64,000 nucleotides of DNA from Tanypteryx hageni. Its lineage: Eukaryota > Arthropoda > Insecta > Odonata > Petaluridae. The position numbers and the translations under genes were made by a program. Positions 10,990 to 23,821 of the stretch are shown piece after piece; position 1 is the first letter of the stretch; each line of letters starts with the position of its first letter. The stretch is from the NCBI GenBank assembly GCA_028673005.1, contig CM054114.1:128670470-128734469 (forward strand). The letters are read 5' to 3'. The notes under the pieces were generated by a model. It was not told where the DNA came from. It made no database searches and was given only the letters and a program-made list of their open reading frames with translations.

Positions 10990-11520
10990 TTAATTTGAGA
11001 GACCTTTTTCTAGGCAGGATCCCATCGGGCAAAAGCGAATTCCGAAACTTGATGAATACACACATTTCGCGAGACCTGGTGTTTCGAGCGTTGACATTTC
11101 ACGTCACTCTCTCTCTCTCTATTCTCGTCACCTCAAATTTCTCCACCGTGCGCCACGGTGCGCTGTTTACGAACGTACCAAGCTCTTCCTCTCTTTCCTT
11201 ATGAACGAAATTTGAGCAGCGTAGCTCCGGTGTTCATTTCGTTACGGCAAGTCCAATACGGGAAACGTAAGAATCCCCTTTTCTCTTCGTTTCCTACGTG
11301 CGTTCGCCGGGATGCGTGCTTCGAGCTTGTAAAGGAGCATCCGGCGGTAACCAAATATTCCGCCTGAAACGCTAGAGCGAGGGGCCATCCCACCGAAAAC
11401 CTGCCACGATTCGGGTTGAAGCATAGCGCTCGAATGCGTTGAGCCTAGGCCAGGACATTGAGACTCGGGGGAGGGGAAGGGGGTGAGGGGAAAGGGAGGG
11501 GCAACCATTTTATTTTTTCG
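10990..11520. other. GC-richer patch without a recognised gene
   Basis: Base composition rises well above the flanks, with many CpG dinucleotides, a short TC run near 11105 and a G-rich block at 11465-11505. Open frames on both strands lack known domains or splice logic. It could be a regulatory region or unique ancestral DNA. A smaller patch of the same kind lies at 11950-12140. Confidence 0.4.
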
Positions 11521-12878
11521 AAGAAGAAGAAATGTTCATACTGGAATGCAGTTATCCCGTGAACAAAATAGGTATAATACTTGCTCCTTTAAACTTTTTT
11601 ATTGTTAAAAGTATCATAGTTAACAAAGCATGAAAACTAAATTTGTACATTTTGAAGTGCTGATTCTAAATTTCAGAATCTGAACATGTATATTTGATTC
11701 AGTTGCCTTATAAAGGTTTATTAATTAAAATATGAAAAATGAAAACAAATGCAACGATAACGAAATCATACAAAAATGGAACTAAAGTCTGATTCTAGCT
11801 ATAGATGCAAAATAAAAATTATTGTCATAACATCATTGATATTTGTGTCGATTTAGCTTTAGTAAGTAACTTCTTCCCCTCTGCAGAATCAGATATTTTC
11901 GGAAATCAATGCTTGTAAAATGAAAATTGTGCTTAATCATTACCTTACATCCTGCCCCGCTTGCGCGAGGATAAATCGTCTCTCGGGTGGCCACCGCAGT
12001 GTTTGTTTATTCGGACGGGAAATTTTCGTTTGCGTGGACAGTTTTTATTCCGAGTGTGCCACAACCTGTTAAAAGCTGTCCCGCCTAACAAGCGGCGAGA
12101 CGCAGGATTCTATTTCCCAAATCGTGACGGTTGGAAACCCTAGTTAAGCCTCTTTTGTCCCTTTATTTTTGCACCGAATTGGAAAATCACAAAGACGACT
12201 ACTTGTTTCAGTTTTTTTTGTTCGAAATAATTTTTAAAATGCAAAGTGATAAAAACTGAACCAACCAATTTCAGTTACAGCGATTTGAGTAGCGTAGAGC
12301 TAAGTTGAACAGTTATTTTCCGGTTCAAATAAGTACGCGTGCCACATATTTCTCAAGTATACAACAAAATTTGGGAGGAAATGTATGGAGAAATAGGATT
12401 ACAATACAAACTCGGTAACTCGATCTACCAAAGGATGATATAAAAAGTTCACTTTATCAAAAATTTGAATGGCAGGACTTCATTTTAACGTATCTGAACA
12501 ATGAAGTGCATAATATACACTTCGACTCGTTTAAAATTCGAGTTATATGCATCCGAATTATCGATGCTCGACTGTGTACACTCACTTTGCTAAATGTATC
12601 AGCTTTAAAATTTAAGAAATGCATACATTACTCTTTACGAATAGCCTATGATTAAAGTTCAGAGCCAGCAGTGAACAATTTAAAAATCAGGACAGATATC
12701 GCGTTGTCCGATTACCGGTAAGTGAACATTGAGGCAAATCAAGAATTTATTGGATTCGTGAGTCAGTACCATAAATTAATCAGTATAAAATAATCAAATT
12801 CAGTAGATACATAACATATCAGTACGATTAGTCATTTTACGTACAGATTAATTCTCTAACTATCATCAAACAGTAGAG

Positions 12879-13671
12879 CCGAGGTTCTAAACCTTTAATC
12901 TCCATTGTGCACTCACCGCATTCAGGGAGAGGGAGGGGGTGCAACCATAAATACATAAAATTGACTTTATTTTAAACTGAATTCTGAGATAAGCAAAACA
13001 AACTAATATAGTACCCAACATACTTTTTAGCGCTTTTTTAAAAATAGCTTATGTTTTCACTATTCTCGTCAGTTCGTGAACAAAATTTTGAAGCAATGAG
13101 AAGAGCTGGGAAGCAATGATTTTCTGGATAGATTCGGCTGGCGAAAGGCATGAATACTTTTGTGCCCGTCCGTGCTTTCATCAAGTTAAAGGAAATACCA
13201 GTCTCATGTTTTTAGATCAGTCTGCAGATGAACATTCATATCACGAGAAATGGCAGCCACTCTTCCAGTAATTGTGTCGTTTAAAGGTTGCAAATTTTTT
13301 TATTGCTGACACCATTGCTTCTTTATTTGAAAATCAATCAAAAAGTTGCTCATCACTTGCTACGAATGCTTCTTAAATAGGCTGGCGATTTTCAAGCGGC
13401 CTTTTCTTATACGCTAATAAATGACCAATTTTAAAAGCAGCTAATTTTGCGTTTTTAGAAACTAACACAGGCTTGGTAAAGTTTGATTGCTGCGCTGGAA
13501 ATTTAGTATTCAAATCACTAACTTTCTTTTAAACCAGTGGAAAACGCATATCAATTGATGAACGACGAGGCTTGAAATGTATTTCAATATACTGACTCTT
13601 TGGAAATGCCATGCCATTAGAGCAGAGGGCACCTAGAAATACCTCAGCGGGCACCGAGTTGAGGACCTCTG
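12879..13671 (-). pseudogene. Decayed hAT element with ZBED5/SCAND3-type transposase relic
   Basis: The flanking 8-mers cagtagag (12871-12878) and cagtaaag (13672-13679) match at 7 of 8 positions, and the ends resemble CAGAGGTTCTCAACC. On the minus strand the interior reads NAKLAAFKIGHLLAYKKRPL and further on a degenerate LDEST-type stretch. This is the pattern SFKIAH.LAKK.KP followed by FSL.LDESTD of hAT transposases of the ZBED5/SCAND3 group. Stops and frameshifts are frequent and the C-terminal dimerisation region is absent. Confidence 0.65.
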
Positions 13672-13859
13672 CAGTAAAGAGTCGACTATATCGTCATTCT
13701 ATCCTTAAAAGTTTCGAGATTTAGCAGAAAAACGCCAGTAATGATTAATGCGACATTAAATTAACAGCTTTTTTAAATATAATATTACGAACTCGTTATC
13801 TCTTATTTACTATATTACAGCAACGCATTACCTGGCTCGGAAGGAAACATGGGCGCCTA

Positions 13860-14230
13860 GGAAAAGTGATAAACAACACTTACAAAGCCTTGGAGTCATT
13901 GAGGATAATTCGGAAAATAAAATGGACGGACATATAAAAAAAACGAAAAATTATTAAGAACAGGACAAAAGAGACTGATAAGAAAAAGATAGGAGAGAGG
14001 AAGTCGAAATGGAACGGACATATCCTGAGTCCATGATTAAAGATACGACTGAAGAAAAACTCAAAGGCAAAAAGAGGAAGAAGAAGAAAGAAATTTCAGC
14101 TGATAGACGACTTGAACGGTAAATAAGAGTAAAAGGATTGAAGAAGGTTACGGAGAATAGGAGAATGTGGAGAGCCCTGGTATATTTGCTATCAGATTGC
14201 TAATGACGACTATGATGATGATTACAAGGT
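13860..14230 (+). pseudogene. LINE ORF2 C-terminal relic
   Basis: Plus-strand fragments read RKIKWTDI, then a basic stretch rich in KEEEE/RRRKK, then RRIGECGEPW or, in another frame, NRRMWRALVYLLSDC followed by a stop and a TGATGATGAT-type tail. The RRxW-RxLV ending is typical of RTE-like LINE proteins. The reading frame is broken several times. Confidence 0.4.
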
Positions 14231-14239
14231 GTACGTACA

Positions 14240-16040
14240 TTTTTAAAAATATAGCGGAATTATGCATCTACATAAAATTCGCTATTCTTCGATTTCATTT
14301 TCGTTTGATTGTCTGAAGTAATTCCGTCTCCATTTCGAATAATCGCTCAATTTTAATTCAAATTTCTATTATTTAAAGAACACCTTTTTAAAAATTTACT
14401 CACAGGTTACTAATATGCTACATACTTAGCTCTTTCATCTCCCATTTTTATGAATCATATTTACACAATGAACTATAATAATTATAATTTCTGTTCATTA
14501 TCCGTAAAGTCAGTTGTAGATTAAATACTGGAATGTTCGCCTCAAAGCCAAGAAAACGCTTCTCTACTTTAGTAATTAATCGGTCAATTAAGTAGCTCCG
14601 ATAGCTTAAAAATAACTAATTGATCAATCCGATTCCAGAGGATGAGCAGACTTGAGTTCTTTTTTGCTGGACATCTCCGTTTAGAAGAAATTAAAACATT
14701 TAGCGCTTCTTTTCCATAGTAAACTAGTTTTTTCATTTCGTCCAAGGTCAAATTTTTAGGGCTAATTTTGGAGAAAATTTTTCCTTGTCGGAACACAAAA
14801 AAATAAGCTATTCCTGTCATTCTTCTCACTGTTCTTCTTATGCCTCCCACCATAAACACGCTACATCGTACTCTGAAAAAGCCAAAAGTAGAACGCGTAT
14901 ATCCAACCCCGTCGACTATCCCCGCATAATTAGCGCACTTTAACGGCGTCCGTAGTAAAACGAACTTCAAAAACCACTCGGTTTAAATTGGAGGAGTTGA
15001 AGTACTGTAGGCAGAGATGAAGATTAGAAGCTGCGATGTGCCGCCAATTTTAAACGGGCATCGCAAAAAGGACGAGAAGGAGAGGGAGAGAAATAGAGAA
15101 GAAAGGGGGTCAAGAGAACTAGCAGTAGGCTGGGCACGCTCTTTTCATTCCACGTGAGACCTCCTTTCTCATTTCGTATGCGTATCCTTATCATCCCTCA
15201 CGGATCTGCAACCTTTCGGCTTCACCTCGCATTGTCTACCTACAACGATATTTCCAGAGACAGAGAAAAAATTTTAAAGGGTAAGAAGGTGCTTCCAATG
15301 CATGATGTTTTTTTTGCCTCCCTCTCCTAAAAGAAAAATCTTCCTTTGACTATTTCTGACACATTGGGTGATGTACGCGAAGAACGGCGGAGTTGGGAAT
15401 TTTTTTCTAACCCGTGTATAAACGTTAGGATTGCATAAATATCCATTCCAACGAAATATTCTTGGACACAGTAATAGGATCGGCCATTATTTTCGTATAA
15501 ACGACTTCAGAGAAGAGTTTTAAAGTGATCATTATCCTAAAAATCCCGTCTTAAAAAAATGAGAGCCCTGCAATTCATGGCAGAATAAAAATTTCAGGTC
15601 ATTTGTCAAAGAAGTCATTATTTTTGAAGGATTCTTTCCGCGAATAAGAAATAAAAAACTAGTTACTTTGGTTTTAAATTTCCAAACAACGTTATCTTTC
15701 CTGTTTCTTCCTGCATTCATTTTAATATTAATTTTATTTTACTGTGGATACATTCACTGTTGCCAGCCATGTGTATTGTATGCCTGTATCACGACCATTC
15801 GGCGAAAGTATTTTATCTTAATTTTATATGTAGGTACTTAAACCTAAATGTCAAATTTCACTTTAAATAGTAGGTTATCAACAAAAACGTTTCGATTTAA
15901 TAGTTATGTTTACGAGTCTCAGGTGACTCAGTGGTGAGATATATTACTTTTTTAAACAAACACGACGCACGCGCAAATTACACCGAAAAGCTTGCGCTAA
16001 CACAAAGAGAGAGCAAAAAAATGACTATGAGAATATATGC
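14240..16040. other. No gene seen
   Basis: A 128-codon minus-strand frame at 14584-14970 has no recognisable domain and I do not call it a gene. 15030-15420 is a GC-richer patch without coding evidence. The rest is AT-rich and featureless apart from short runs. Confidence 0.4.
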
Positions 16041-16050
16041 TAATATTTAG

Positions 16051-16051
16051 C

Positions 16052-16110
<59 letters not shown>
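16051..16110. repeat. (AT)n microsatellite
   Basis: About 60 bp of uninterrupted AT alternation. Confidence 0.95.
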
Positions 16111-16112
<2 letters not shown>

Positions 16113-16265
16113 CTCTATTTTGGTCATGATGTAATTTTTACTATTCTGGAAGGCAATGTTTTAAAAAAAATTGTCGGTTGAGCAAAGTTAAAAAATTTCA
16201 TAATTTAAAGCCTATTTTTTTCTTAAAGGAAAACTACTTATTCTATTTAGTTTGCACTGGATTCC

Positions 16266-17100
16266 AACGTAAAAAAATCTGAAGTGGCCAATACATGAAT
16301 TTCTCTATACCTGTTATATTTCTACAAATTCCAAATAGGTTAAATGATAATAAATATTTTTAGGAACTGTAAGAAAAATTTAAAGACTTTACAAAGAATA
16401 GAAATAAACTCAAACCGTAGCATTCTGATATTGGATACAGCCCCTAAGCTCCAACAATTAAGAAAATAAAAATAAAGTGTTTACAATAGTCGCCGGTAGG
16501 TGTGTAGTTGTTGCTGCTAAAAATATCTCTTCAACAATGCCTTATATGGTAAAATGTTTCGAACAAAGGTTGTAAAAAATTAAATTTCCTATGACTTTTA
16601 TTCCAGTACTGTTTTATTTTCAAAAAATATTAAAGTAAATAGTAAATAAATATAATATCTCCTTAAAAAATCATTCTACGAAAAAATGTTTCAAACAAAG
16701 GTTATAGAGAATAACATTATATATGAAGTTTATAATAAACAACATTTACATTTATGAAGATTTAAAAGAGTTATTTGCCAAAAACCAACATATGACTAGA
16801 GTAAACATCCACTTCCGGTTGAGCAATTGTTGCCAAAACCTAATCAGCTCTTCATTATATAGCACTCTTTTTAAATAAAATTTGGCATTGATACAAGTGT
16901 AAGTTTTTGAGTTAGAGCGCCCACAAAATCCTATCAAATACAGACAGACTGACAGACAGACACACAGGCATGATCGAGAAAATAGTCAAAACGTGTTCAT
17001 GGGATCTTAAAACATGTATTTCCGTTGAAATCTCGAATTCGATTTTTTTCATGAAAACAATACATTCTCTATACATCGTACATGGGGAAAGTAAAAACTT
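16266..17100 (+). repeat. Dispersed family B, copy 1 (near full length)
   Basis: It begins AAAAAAATCTGAAGTGG and ends ACATGGGGAAAGTAAAAA. Shared internal blocks include AAATTCCAAATAGGTTA, GATATTGGATACAGCC and GTATTTCCGTTGAAATC, and a subterminal CAGACAGACTGACAGACAG stretch. Both termini contain an ACTTTCYCCAT motif in opposite orientations, so this may be a terminal-inverted-repeat element. Four copies lie in this window: 16266, 26915, 27638 and 41715. Confidence 0.65.
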
Positions 17101-17919
17101 GTTTATTCATGCACACATTGGTGAATTAACAAGATTGAAACATGTCAACAGTCGATAAAATTTTAAAAAGAAAAATCGCGATGTTTATTGCTGTGGTGTT
17201 TTTTTACCCCAGGTTCAATTAACTGTAATAACGATTTTTCTGACAAATTTCCTTGACATTTTAGAAAAGCCTAAATACAACTTTATTGCGTATGTATAGA
17301 AAATTTGATTTTTACTCCCTTGCAGGAAAGCTAATAAAAGAGACAAAACAGCAGAGGATTATCCGTTACAAAGGCAAGCCTATCAAAACTTTCTGGCTTA
17401 CCGGAAATTGCTCGGAAATTGGGCAATATAGAGAAAGCATTACATCAGAATTGAACTTTCGATGAATGAAATTGGCTGTAGTTAATGGACAGGAAATGCT
17501 GCCTAATTCGAAAAAGGGAAAGAACATTTTTTCCGACGAGGAAGAGGAAACTGGTAGGAATGTCTGCAGTCATCCTGTGCTTTCTCTGGTCTGACATGAG
17601 ATTATTTATATCGACTCCTTTAGCCATAAAGTATAAATCTTAGAAGTGTTCTTTTTTGCGTATGTGAGGATGCTGAGTAATATTTCTCTGGACATTTCAC
17701 AATCGTTTGAGTTAGCTTAGGAAAACAGTTAACACAGCTATTATCTTATGGAAAAAACAGAAAGTACTATTTATATAAAATTTGGGCTAAGATTATCAAT
17801 TCAGTGAAAATAAATCATGGGAAAATACCCACTTCGCATAATCGACAATTTTAGTTTTGGATGCCATATCCAGGCCAATGGTTGATTCGATTTTTAGGCG
17901 CGTTTCGCTTTCAGCATAA

Positions 17920-18630
17920 GCGCCTATTAGCGTCGGCTTGTCCGTCTGTATGTTCGTTCTCGGCTTCTACCGAACGGATTTTTATGAAATTTGATATTAA
18001 GGACTTACAATCAAAGAAAACAATAAAGTCACAAAAATAAATCACGTAAGCCAATCAGGGGTATCACTTTACTGGTGACAAAAAATGAATGTTCCGTTAT
18101 ATCTCGTAAATGTTTGGTCAAATTAAAATAGTTTTCAAATAAACTTGTAGAACTAGTAACGTAGAATATTTCTTTTCCTATACACTTTTAGTGAAGGAGT
18201 AGCCGTTATCAAGAAAATTGAACAAGAAAGTCGTAATTCACTTTGAACAGAAAAATTCATGCATAGCTATCTAATTGTTGTCAACGTAAATAATCTTATT
18301 GGTTACTGAAGTAAATAAGATCTGCTATAATTACAAAATTCATTTAATTCCTTACGCGTGCATGACAGATTTTGTAAGCGGAAGGAAATGGATTCTCTAC
18401 GGCAAAGAAAAGAACATAAACGTAAATATTACAACTACTGAACTCGTGAGGTGTTTTAAGTAATTTTTGTTTGTTCGGTTGATTAAAACTGATTAGAAAA
18501 TAAATCACTAAATATAAATTGAAAATTTCCCTGGAATCATTTCAGATATATCGTTTTGCAGTATTTAGTCATAAAAACTATGTAATGTATACTGATGCAC
18601 CAACTAATTTGCGCAACAAAAAATTCATAA
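17920..18630 (+). repeat. Dispersed family A, copy 1
   Basis: The head carries CCGTCTGTATGTTCG and CTCGGCTTCTACCGAACGG, followed by GAAATTTGATATTAAGGAC, GGAGTAGCCGTTATCAAG and, near the end, ATATATCGTTTTGCAGTATT. The same order of blocks recurs at 30535-31230 and 34520-35210 on the same strand. The leader resembles the PyCCGTCTGTC heads of the Helitron-like families, but I see no CTAG hairpin end. Confidence 0.65.
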
Positions 18631-19042
18631 CAGGACTCGCTCCATGAAGATGTTACTGAGTCATAAATGCAGCTGTTATTTTACGACATCAGTAAAATAA
18701 AATCAGGGAGACATTTCAGGGGTTTTTGTCTTCTTTAACCATCGCTACCTAGTTGGAAGAAAATTTAGTCGGGCCCTAACTACTTGTAAAAAAATTCTGG
18801 AACTGAAGAAATGGATAAAAATACGGTTTAATAGACACCACATGTGGTCATATCTGTACATATACATATATTTATTTTATAGGCTTTCCTGAAATGGAGT
18901 GAAAATAAAATTTTGTGTACATGCGCAATAAAGTTGTATTTAAGCATTTCTAAAATATCAAGGAAATATGCCAAGAAAAAAAGAATTATTACAGTCGGGG
19001 CCAGATTAAGGGTTTCGTAGGTCTTAGGCACTATGTAGGGTT

Positions 19043-19110
19043 ACATCTACACCTACATATTACCCTGCAAGTTACCTTGACGGTGGATGGCAGGGGGTGC
19101 CGCGCACCAA
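19043..19110 (-). mobile_element. LINE 3' tail, second copy
   Basis: The sequence CATCTACACCTACATATTAC and the following CCTGCAAGTTACC and GGATGGCAGGGGGTG blocks match the 3' end of the LINE at 9225-9290 in the same orientation. No reverse transcriptase sequence follows, so this is a severely 5'-truncated copy. Confidence 0.7.
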
Positions 19111-19529
19111 GTTAATACACCTTATGAGTAGTTGATTCCGTGAGATTTACAACTCATGAGAGGGAGAATCCGGGAGATTTTCTCTAGGTCGAAAAACAAC
19201 TAAAGTGAGCAATGAAACTTGTTTTATTTACTAAATAGGAAACATATAATAATGATTTAATCATTATTTTACTGTTACACTTAGTTTCCACCTTGTGAAT
19301 TGCTGATTCCGGGAGATATCCACCATATGAGTAGTTAATTGCGAGATTGTTTGTAGGTTAAAAACAGCTAATGAGGAAATTAAACTTGTTTTATTTATTA
19401 TTTAGAAAATATATGAATATTTAACCTTAATTTTGTTTTAACATTATTCTATAAATTATAATTACAAACTTAAAAATACCTCAAAAGCCATACATCATTT
19501 ATTTAATTTGAATTTGTATATTGAACTAC

Positions 19530-19745
19530 TTCGAGTAGTCTCCAAAAGATCTGATTTTGGAAGTAAAAAGGGCATGGAATTCTTTACAAGCGTACTGAAA
19601 TTGGTGCGTAATTGAATTTATGTCTTGACATGACCCACACTTAATTTGTTTCGACCTTTACCCAACAATTCATTAATAGCATTGAACACACGTTCGCAGG
19701 CTGCGTTCGATACTCGAACTGATAGCGCAAACGTTACAATTTTCT
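19530..19745 (-). pseudogene. hAT transposase C-terminal dimerisation-domain relic
   Basis: The minus strand reads SVRVSNAACERVFNAINELL, then GKGRNKLSVGHVKT with a stop, then LRTNFST. This is the hAT C-terminal dimerisation motif (S.SNAA.ERVFS...K..RNRLS), here with the motif intact and a stop after it. Nearby repeated phrases at 19130-19350 (GATTCCGGGAGATAT and GAGTAGTTAATTGCGAG types) may belong to the same element. The N-terminal parts are missing. Confidence 0.68.
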
Positions 19746-20105
19746 TTAATTCTCCGCCAACTCCATTTCCGTTTGAATAGAAATCAAAAACAATGTTGAA
19801 TGTCTCTTGATTGGTTTAAATTGTAATTAAAAGCAAGCGGTAAGAGGCAGTAACCAAAATGATCCTGCATGAAGAGTAGTTTAGTTTAGATTGTGAGTTC
19901 GGGATTGTGGATTTCGAGATTGTGTCTGTCACCGGTTTTAAAGTCTACAATAATGCTTAACTACTTGTGAAGTCATGTGCAGAAGCGTAAATATGCCAAG
20001 TGTGGACAAATGATGAATTCCCATTCGTCGATGCCAAAACTCTCCTTCATTACAGCCTAATGACTTAATAATTATACTTTGAGTGGAGATTTACGCATGG
20101 TTAAT

Positions 20106-20505
20106 TATGGCGATGATTTCCCGGGATACGATTTGACCCTTTGAGGTTGAAAAAACACAATGTGGCCGTAAGGAAACGGAAGTCAGCAGTAACAGAATAC
20201 GTTACGTCCGAACCAGGTCAAAACATCAGATTCGAGTACTCAAAACAGCTCGCACGGGAACAGCACTATTTTACGCGCATTATAAGAGAGGACATTGAGA
20301 CAGAATAACGGGCAATAAGCGCATACAGAGAAGACGGTTACCGCCTAAGTAACGCTTTGAAAACCTCTTTGGCTCAGTTGAGAAATCCCACGGATCTATA
20401 GCCAAAAAGTGAAAGGCACTCACTAACCATCAACGTATAAAGAGGCGGAATCGGTTGAAACGTCAAGCCAACAAAATGCTCATCGTATCCCGAAAATCAC
20501 CGCCT
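20106..20505 (+). pseudogene. Penelope-like element C-terminal relic between inverted repeats
   Basis: Plus-strand frames read SAVTEYVTSEPGQNIRFEYS, then EQHYFTRIIREDIETE, a stop, and YREDGYRLSNALKT. This resembles the region after the GIY-YIG domain of Penelope-like proteins (SAVAEH, then RVIKEAIEI, then NREDGYRLS). The fragment is bracketed by GGCGATGATTTCCCGGGATA at the left (20108) and, inverted, by GGCGGTGATTTTCGGGATA at the right (complement of about 20485-20505). The reading frame is broken. A LINE of another type cannot be excluded. Confidence 0.5.
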
Positions 20506-21234
20506 TAATACTGTTGACGGGAGTCTAAACTATACAGTCACTACGATTTAACTATAGTCTGAACAATTGAAGAAATAGCATTCTAAGTCACATATGTATT
20601 CGTTTAGGTAAACATGTAATGCTGTTCGATTGCTATATAGAATTTTGTAAAAATAATCTCATGAATATAACAACAAAACGGTTGCCATTAGCGACGATAG
20701 TGTGACAGAATGACATATGAAGGCATCTATTACCAAAGGGATATTAGCCGGTTAATTTCCCGAACTCTTATGCTTTTACCTCACGATAAAAATTATCCAC
20801 TGGACACGAAATTACATGAATTTGGGACTAGGCTGTGTAATGTATACCTATTCCATTACAATTTAGTTTCTGAGGGAAACTAATTAACATTTTCCAGGGG
20901 TTTAAAAATATTCTAAGTGTTTGAGGGGAGTTGACGCTTCTTGTTAATTTAAATTATCGAGAGACAATTTACCGTAGAAATGCAATTAAAATTCATAAAA
21001 AGGTCATAAAAATCGCTTAAGGGACCTGAAAAACCAAAACTGGCAGCTTATCGCAAGGGAATCAATCGCTCGATCTTTTTTTTTCGGCGGGAGAAACAAT
21101 TGAAGTCTCTTGTTTTTGTTCCTTTGCGTATATCCTCAAATTGTGGGGCGTATCGGGTAACGCATGGGCCCCGAAGGAAACCTTGGTGAGATAAAGAGAT
21201 ATAGACACAACGTCATAACTTCATTTGTAAAAGG

Positions 21235-22300
21235 CTAATTTTTTAAAGGTGAAACGCGAGGGATGAGTCCGTCTATCTTCACAGATAAATCCGGTAAAAT
21301 ACAAAAAACTCGATTACTTCTCTCTCTATGTCCTGCCTCGATCGACCGAACACCTCCTATCGGAGAGATAAAGCAATAATAACTTCCCCGATGCACACGT
21401 GACAAATAAAGGCTTGGGGGGAAAGCATCGAACGGAGAGAGAAAATTAAACGGGGAAGACAGGACAGAGGGGACGGGCGGGAGCTCGAAAAGGGGAAAAA
21501 TCATTACTCGGGGTTGACAGCGAGAAAGGGCGGCGGATCACAGGGAGTCAAAAAAGGGAACAGAAGGAAGAGGACGGAAAAAAGGATTTGTGTAAAATAA
21601 GAAAAATAGCGAAAAACAATTGTCGAAAAATTCGCGAGCGGCGAACTACAACCTCCCCCGACGGGATGAAAAATTCACGAGGGAAGAAAAAACACACAAG
21701 AAAAAGAGAAGTTTTCCCGAAGTTAGGAAAGCAAGGGTAACAAAAGGAAGTCTTAGAGAAGATGAGTGCCTATTCAAAAAAAAAGGGGGAGAGCAGTTTT
21801 TCCTCCGGTTTTCACGGCAACGGGAGAGCGAGATGGACGAATTTCTCGGGAATGACGGGAAGAGAACGCGAGAAGAAAGACGAGCGGCGAGAAAAAGTTT
21901 GGAGGAGGAGAAGAGAACGCACCGAGGGAGGGCGTAGAAGAAAAAGGGGAGAGGATAAACACGTTTTATACAGACCACGCCCTTGTACACGCACTCGTCT
22001 AACTAACACTCCTCAGCGTAAAGAACCGAAACTCTTTCCCGACATTCCCGAGATCCAACAATCCCTTTTTAAATGATTAGCTTCTGAGAAGATGACCCAT
22101 TCTTTCCTACCGCTATTTTCCCTTTCTCCTCTCTTTTTTATATCTTCCTGTTAGATCCTCTTTTGTCGTCCTATTCGTTTCTCGCCCTTATTTCCCCTTC
22201 CTGCCTGCTTTCTTCGAAGCTTTTTTATTTCAGCTCTTCTCTTCCTGGGTGTTTCCCAGCGGGGGCTTTTCTGTGAATTTCAAAGACTTTTATTACAGTT
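21235..22300. other. GC-richer, purine/pyrimidine-biased patch without a gene
   Basis: Several overlapping frames on both strands give Arg/Glu/Lys-rich or Ser/Phe-rich translations, which reflect strand-asymmetric GAGA-type composition rather than coding. No splice-consistent exon or known domain was found. Confidence 0.45.
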
Positions 22301-22503
22301 TTTCCAACACACTGCCTTGAAGATTAATCTTTTGTATCTCACTTCCTCATAACATGAAAGTTTTATAATAATAATTAATACATTTTGCGCTTCCGTCTAA
22401 ATTAGTCCAGTCAAGGGAGGTGAAAATCTCTCTCCTATCCTCCTTGACAGGTCTCATCTTTCACTGCAGAAGTTCTATCTTGAAAAAATCCATCTTAATA
22501 TGC

Positions 22504-23283
22504 GTGGAATACAAGGTGGGCCCAAAACTTTCCGAACTGATTTTCTTGTGGGCTTTGTAATAACAGTAGGCAGCTGGCGACAGGGAAAAACTTGTCTCTT
22601 TCCTGTCAATGCATGACGTCAAAATCGAGTTCTATGTCTGACTTGTGCTGGGCTAGGTTTTCTCAATAGGTTTCTTTGCCGCCGTCGTAAAATGCTTCCA
22701 ATAGTGTCGACCGATGGACTGAAATCGCGATGGGCGGAAATTTGTTCTGAACTTAACCAAGGATTTCCAGAGGAGGGTTTCCCGAAGCGGCTTGTCCGTG
22801 AGGATGGAGTATGGGTTCATTCAATACGATCCAGAGACAATTTTAAATTATTCAATGGGAAACTCACGAATCACCAACATCAAATAGGAGAACCTTTCAA
22901 CGTCGAAGGTGAAAACAATGCTGATCCGTTTTTATATCGAATGTAATTTACACATCGAATTCGTCCCAGAGGACCAGACGGTGAAATAAGATTTCTATTA
23001 TATCTGGGGGACGTAGTTGGTCGGAAGAGGGCAAATCTTCGTCTGGATAGATGAATTCTTCACGATGCGCTATAGCACGGTGCAATTTATGTAAGGGAAT
23101 TTTCGGCAAAATTTAAAATCACTCGTATAAAGCATACGCCGCATTCTTGCGATTTTCCGCCATGTGACTTCAAATAGCTCAAGTTCAATAATGATTATAA
23201 TTATTTGAAAGGACGCTTTGAGACAATGGAACTAATTAAACAACAAACGACGGGGACTCCGAGGAACATTACAAAACATGAAT
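22504..23283 (+). pseudogene. Decayed mariner element
   Basis: It starts at a TA with the terminal-repeat-like ACAAGGTGGGCCCAAAACTT. Pieces of a mariner transposase follow in order but in shifting frames: WAEICSELNQGFPEEGF, RLVREDGVWVHS (family LVT.DE.WVH, with the first catalytic aspartate region altered), then HIEFVPEDQTVK (family HIEFVP.G.TVN), then CDFK and LKGRFETMELIKQ (family CDFFLFPKLK...LKGRRFET). The right terminal repeat was not found. Order and motif spacing make the mariner call firm despite decay. Confidence 0.75.
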
Positions 23284-23821
23284 AAAAACCTTTGTCTGTA
23301 TTTACGTTTTCTACTTATCTACCTTCTTTGAAGTCTCCGAATTTTCTTTCTTTTCATTTCCCATTCTTTACCCTTCTTTCACTTAAAATCTCGAGCGAAT
23401 GCGCCGGTTGTTATCGTTTTGCGAGATTTTTCCCCGTATCTTTTTCGAAAAACAAGAAGCACATAAACGATAACGAAGGAGCTTTGTAAACAAGGGAGAT
23501 AAATTTCAGCTTCGTAAACTCTCTGGTAATTGAACCAAGGACTATTGTTTCCAACCTGCGATAAATATAGATCGTTAAAGAGAGCCGGTGCATCAGACTC
23601 CAAAGCGGCGTTAGGTAGGTGATAAAAAGGGAATAATTTCCGAATAATAGGTCATCGTGGCAACATCTTCGACGTACTGCGACCCAAGGGATGTGACATA
23701 GAAAAAAAAAGATTAAACAAAACAAAGCCGAACCTCATGATGATTTTCAAATCCCGCGCCCCGCTCTCTCTACGTTGGAGCTTATCAAAGGGAGCTGATT
23801 TATCTCTCTCTTAAACCCTTT

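Noticed and set aside
14584..14970. 128-codon minus-strand open frame
   Set aside because: It has a start and fair length, but no recognisable motif, no repeated copy and no splice-consistent continuation.
21620..22076. Overlapping basic open frames of about 105 codons
   Set aside because: Purine-biased composition gives long frames on both strands, with no domain, no conserved motif and no splice evidence.
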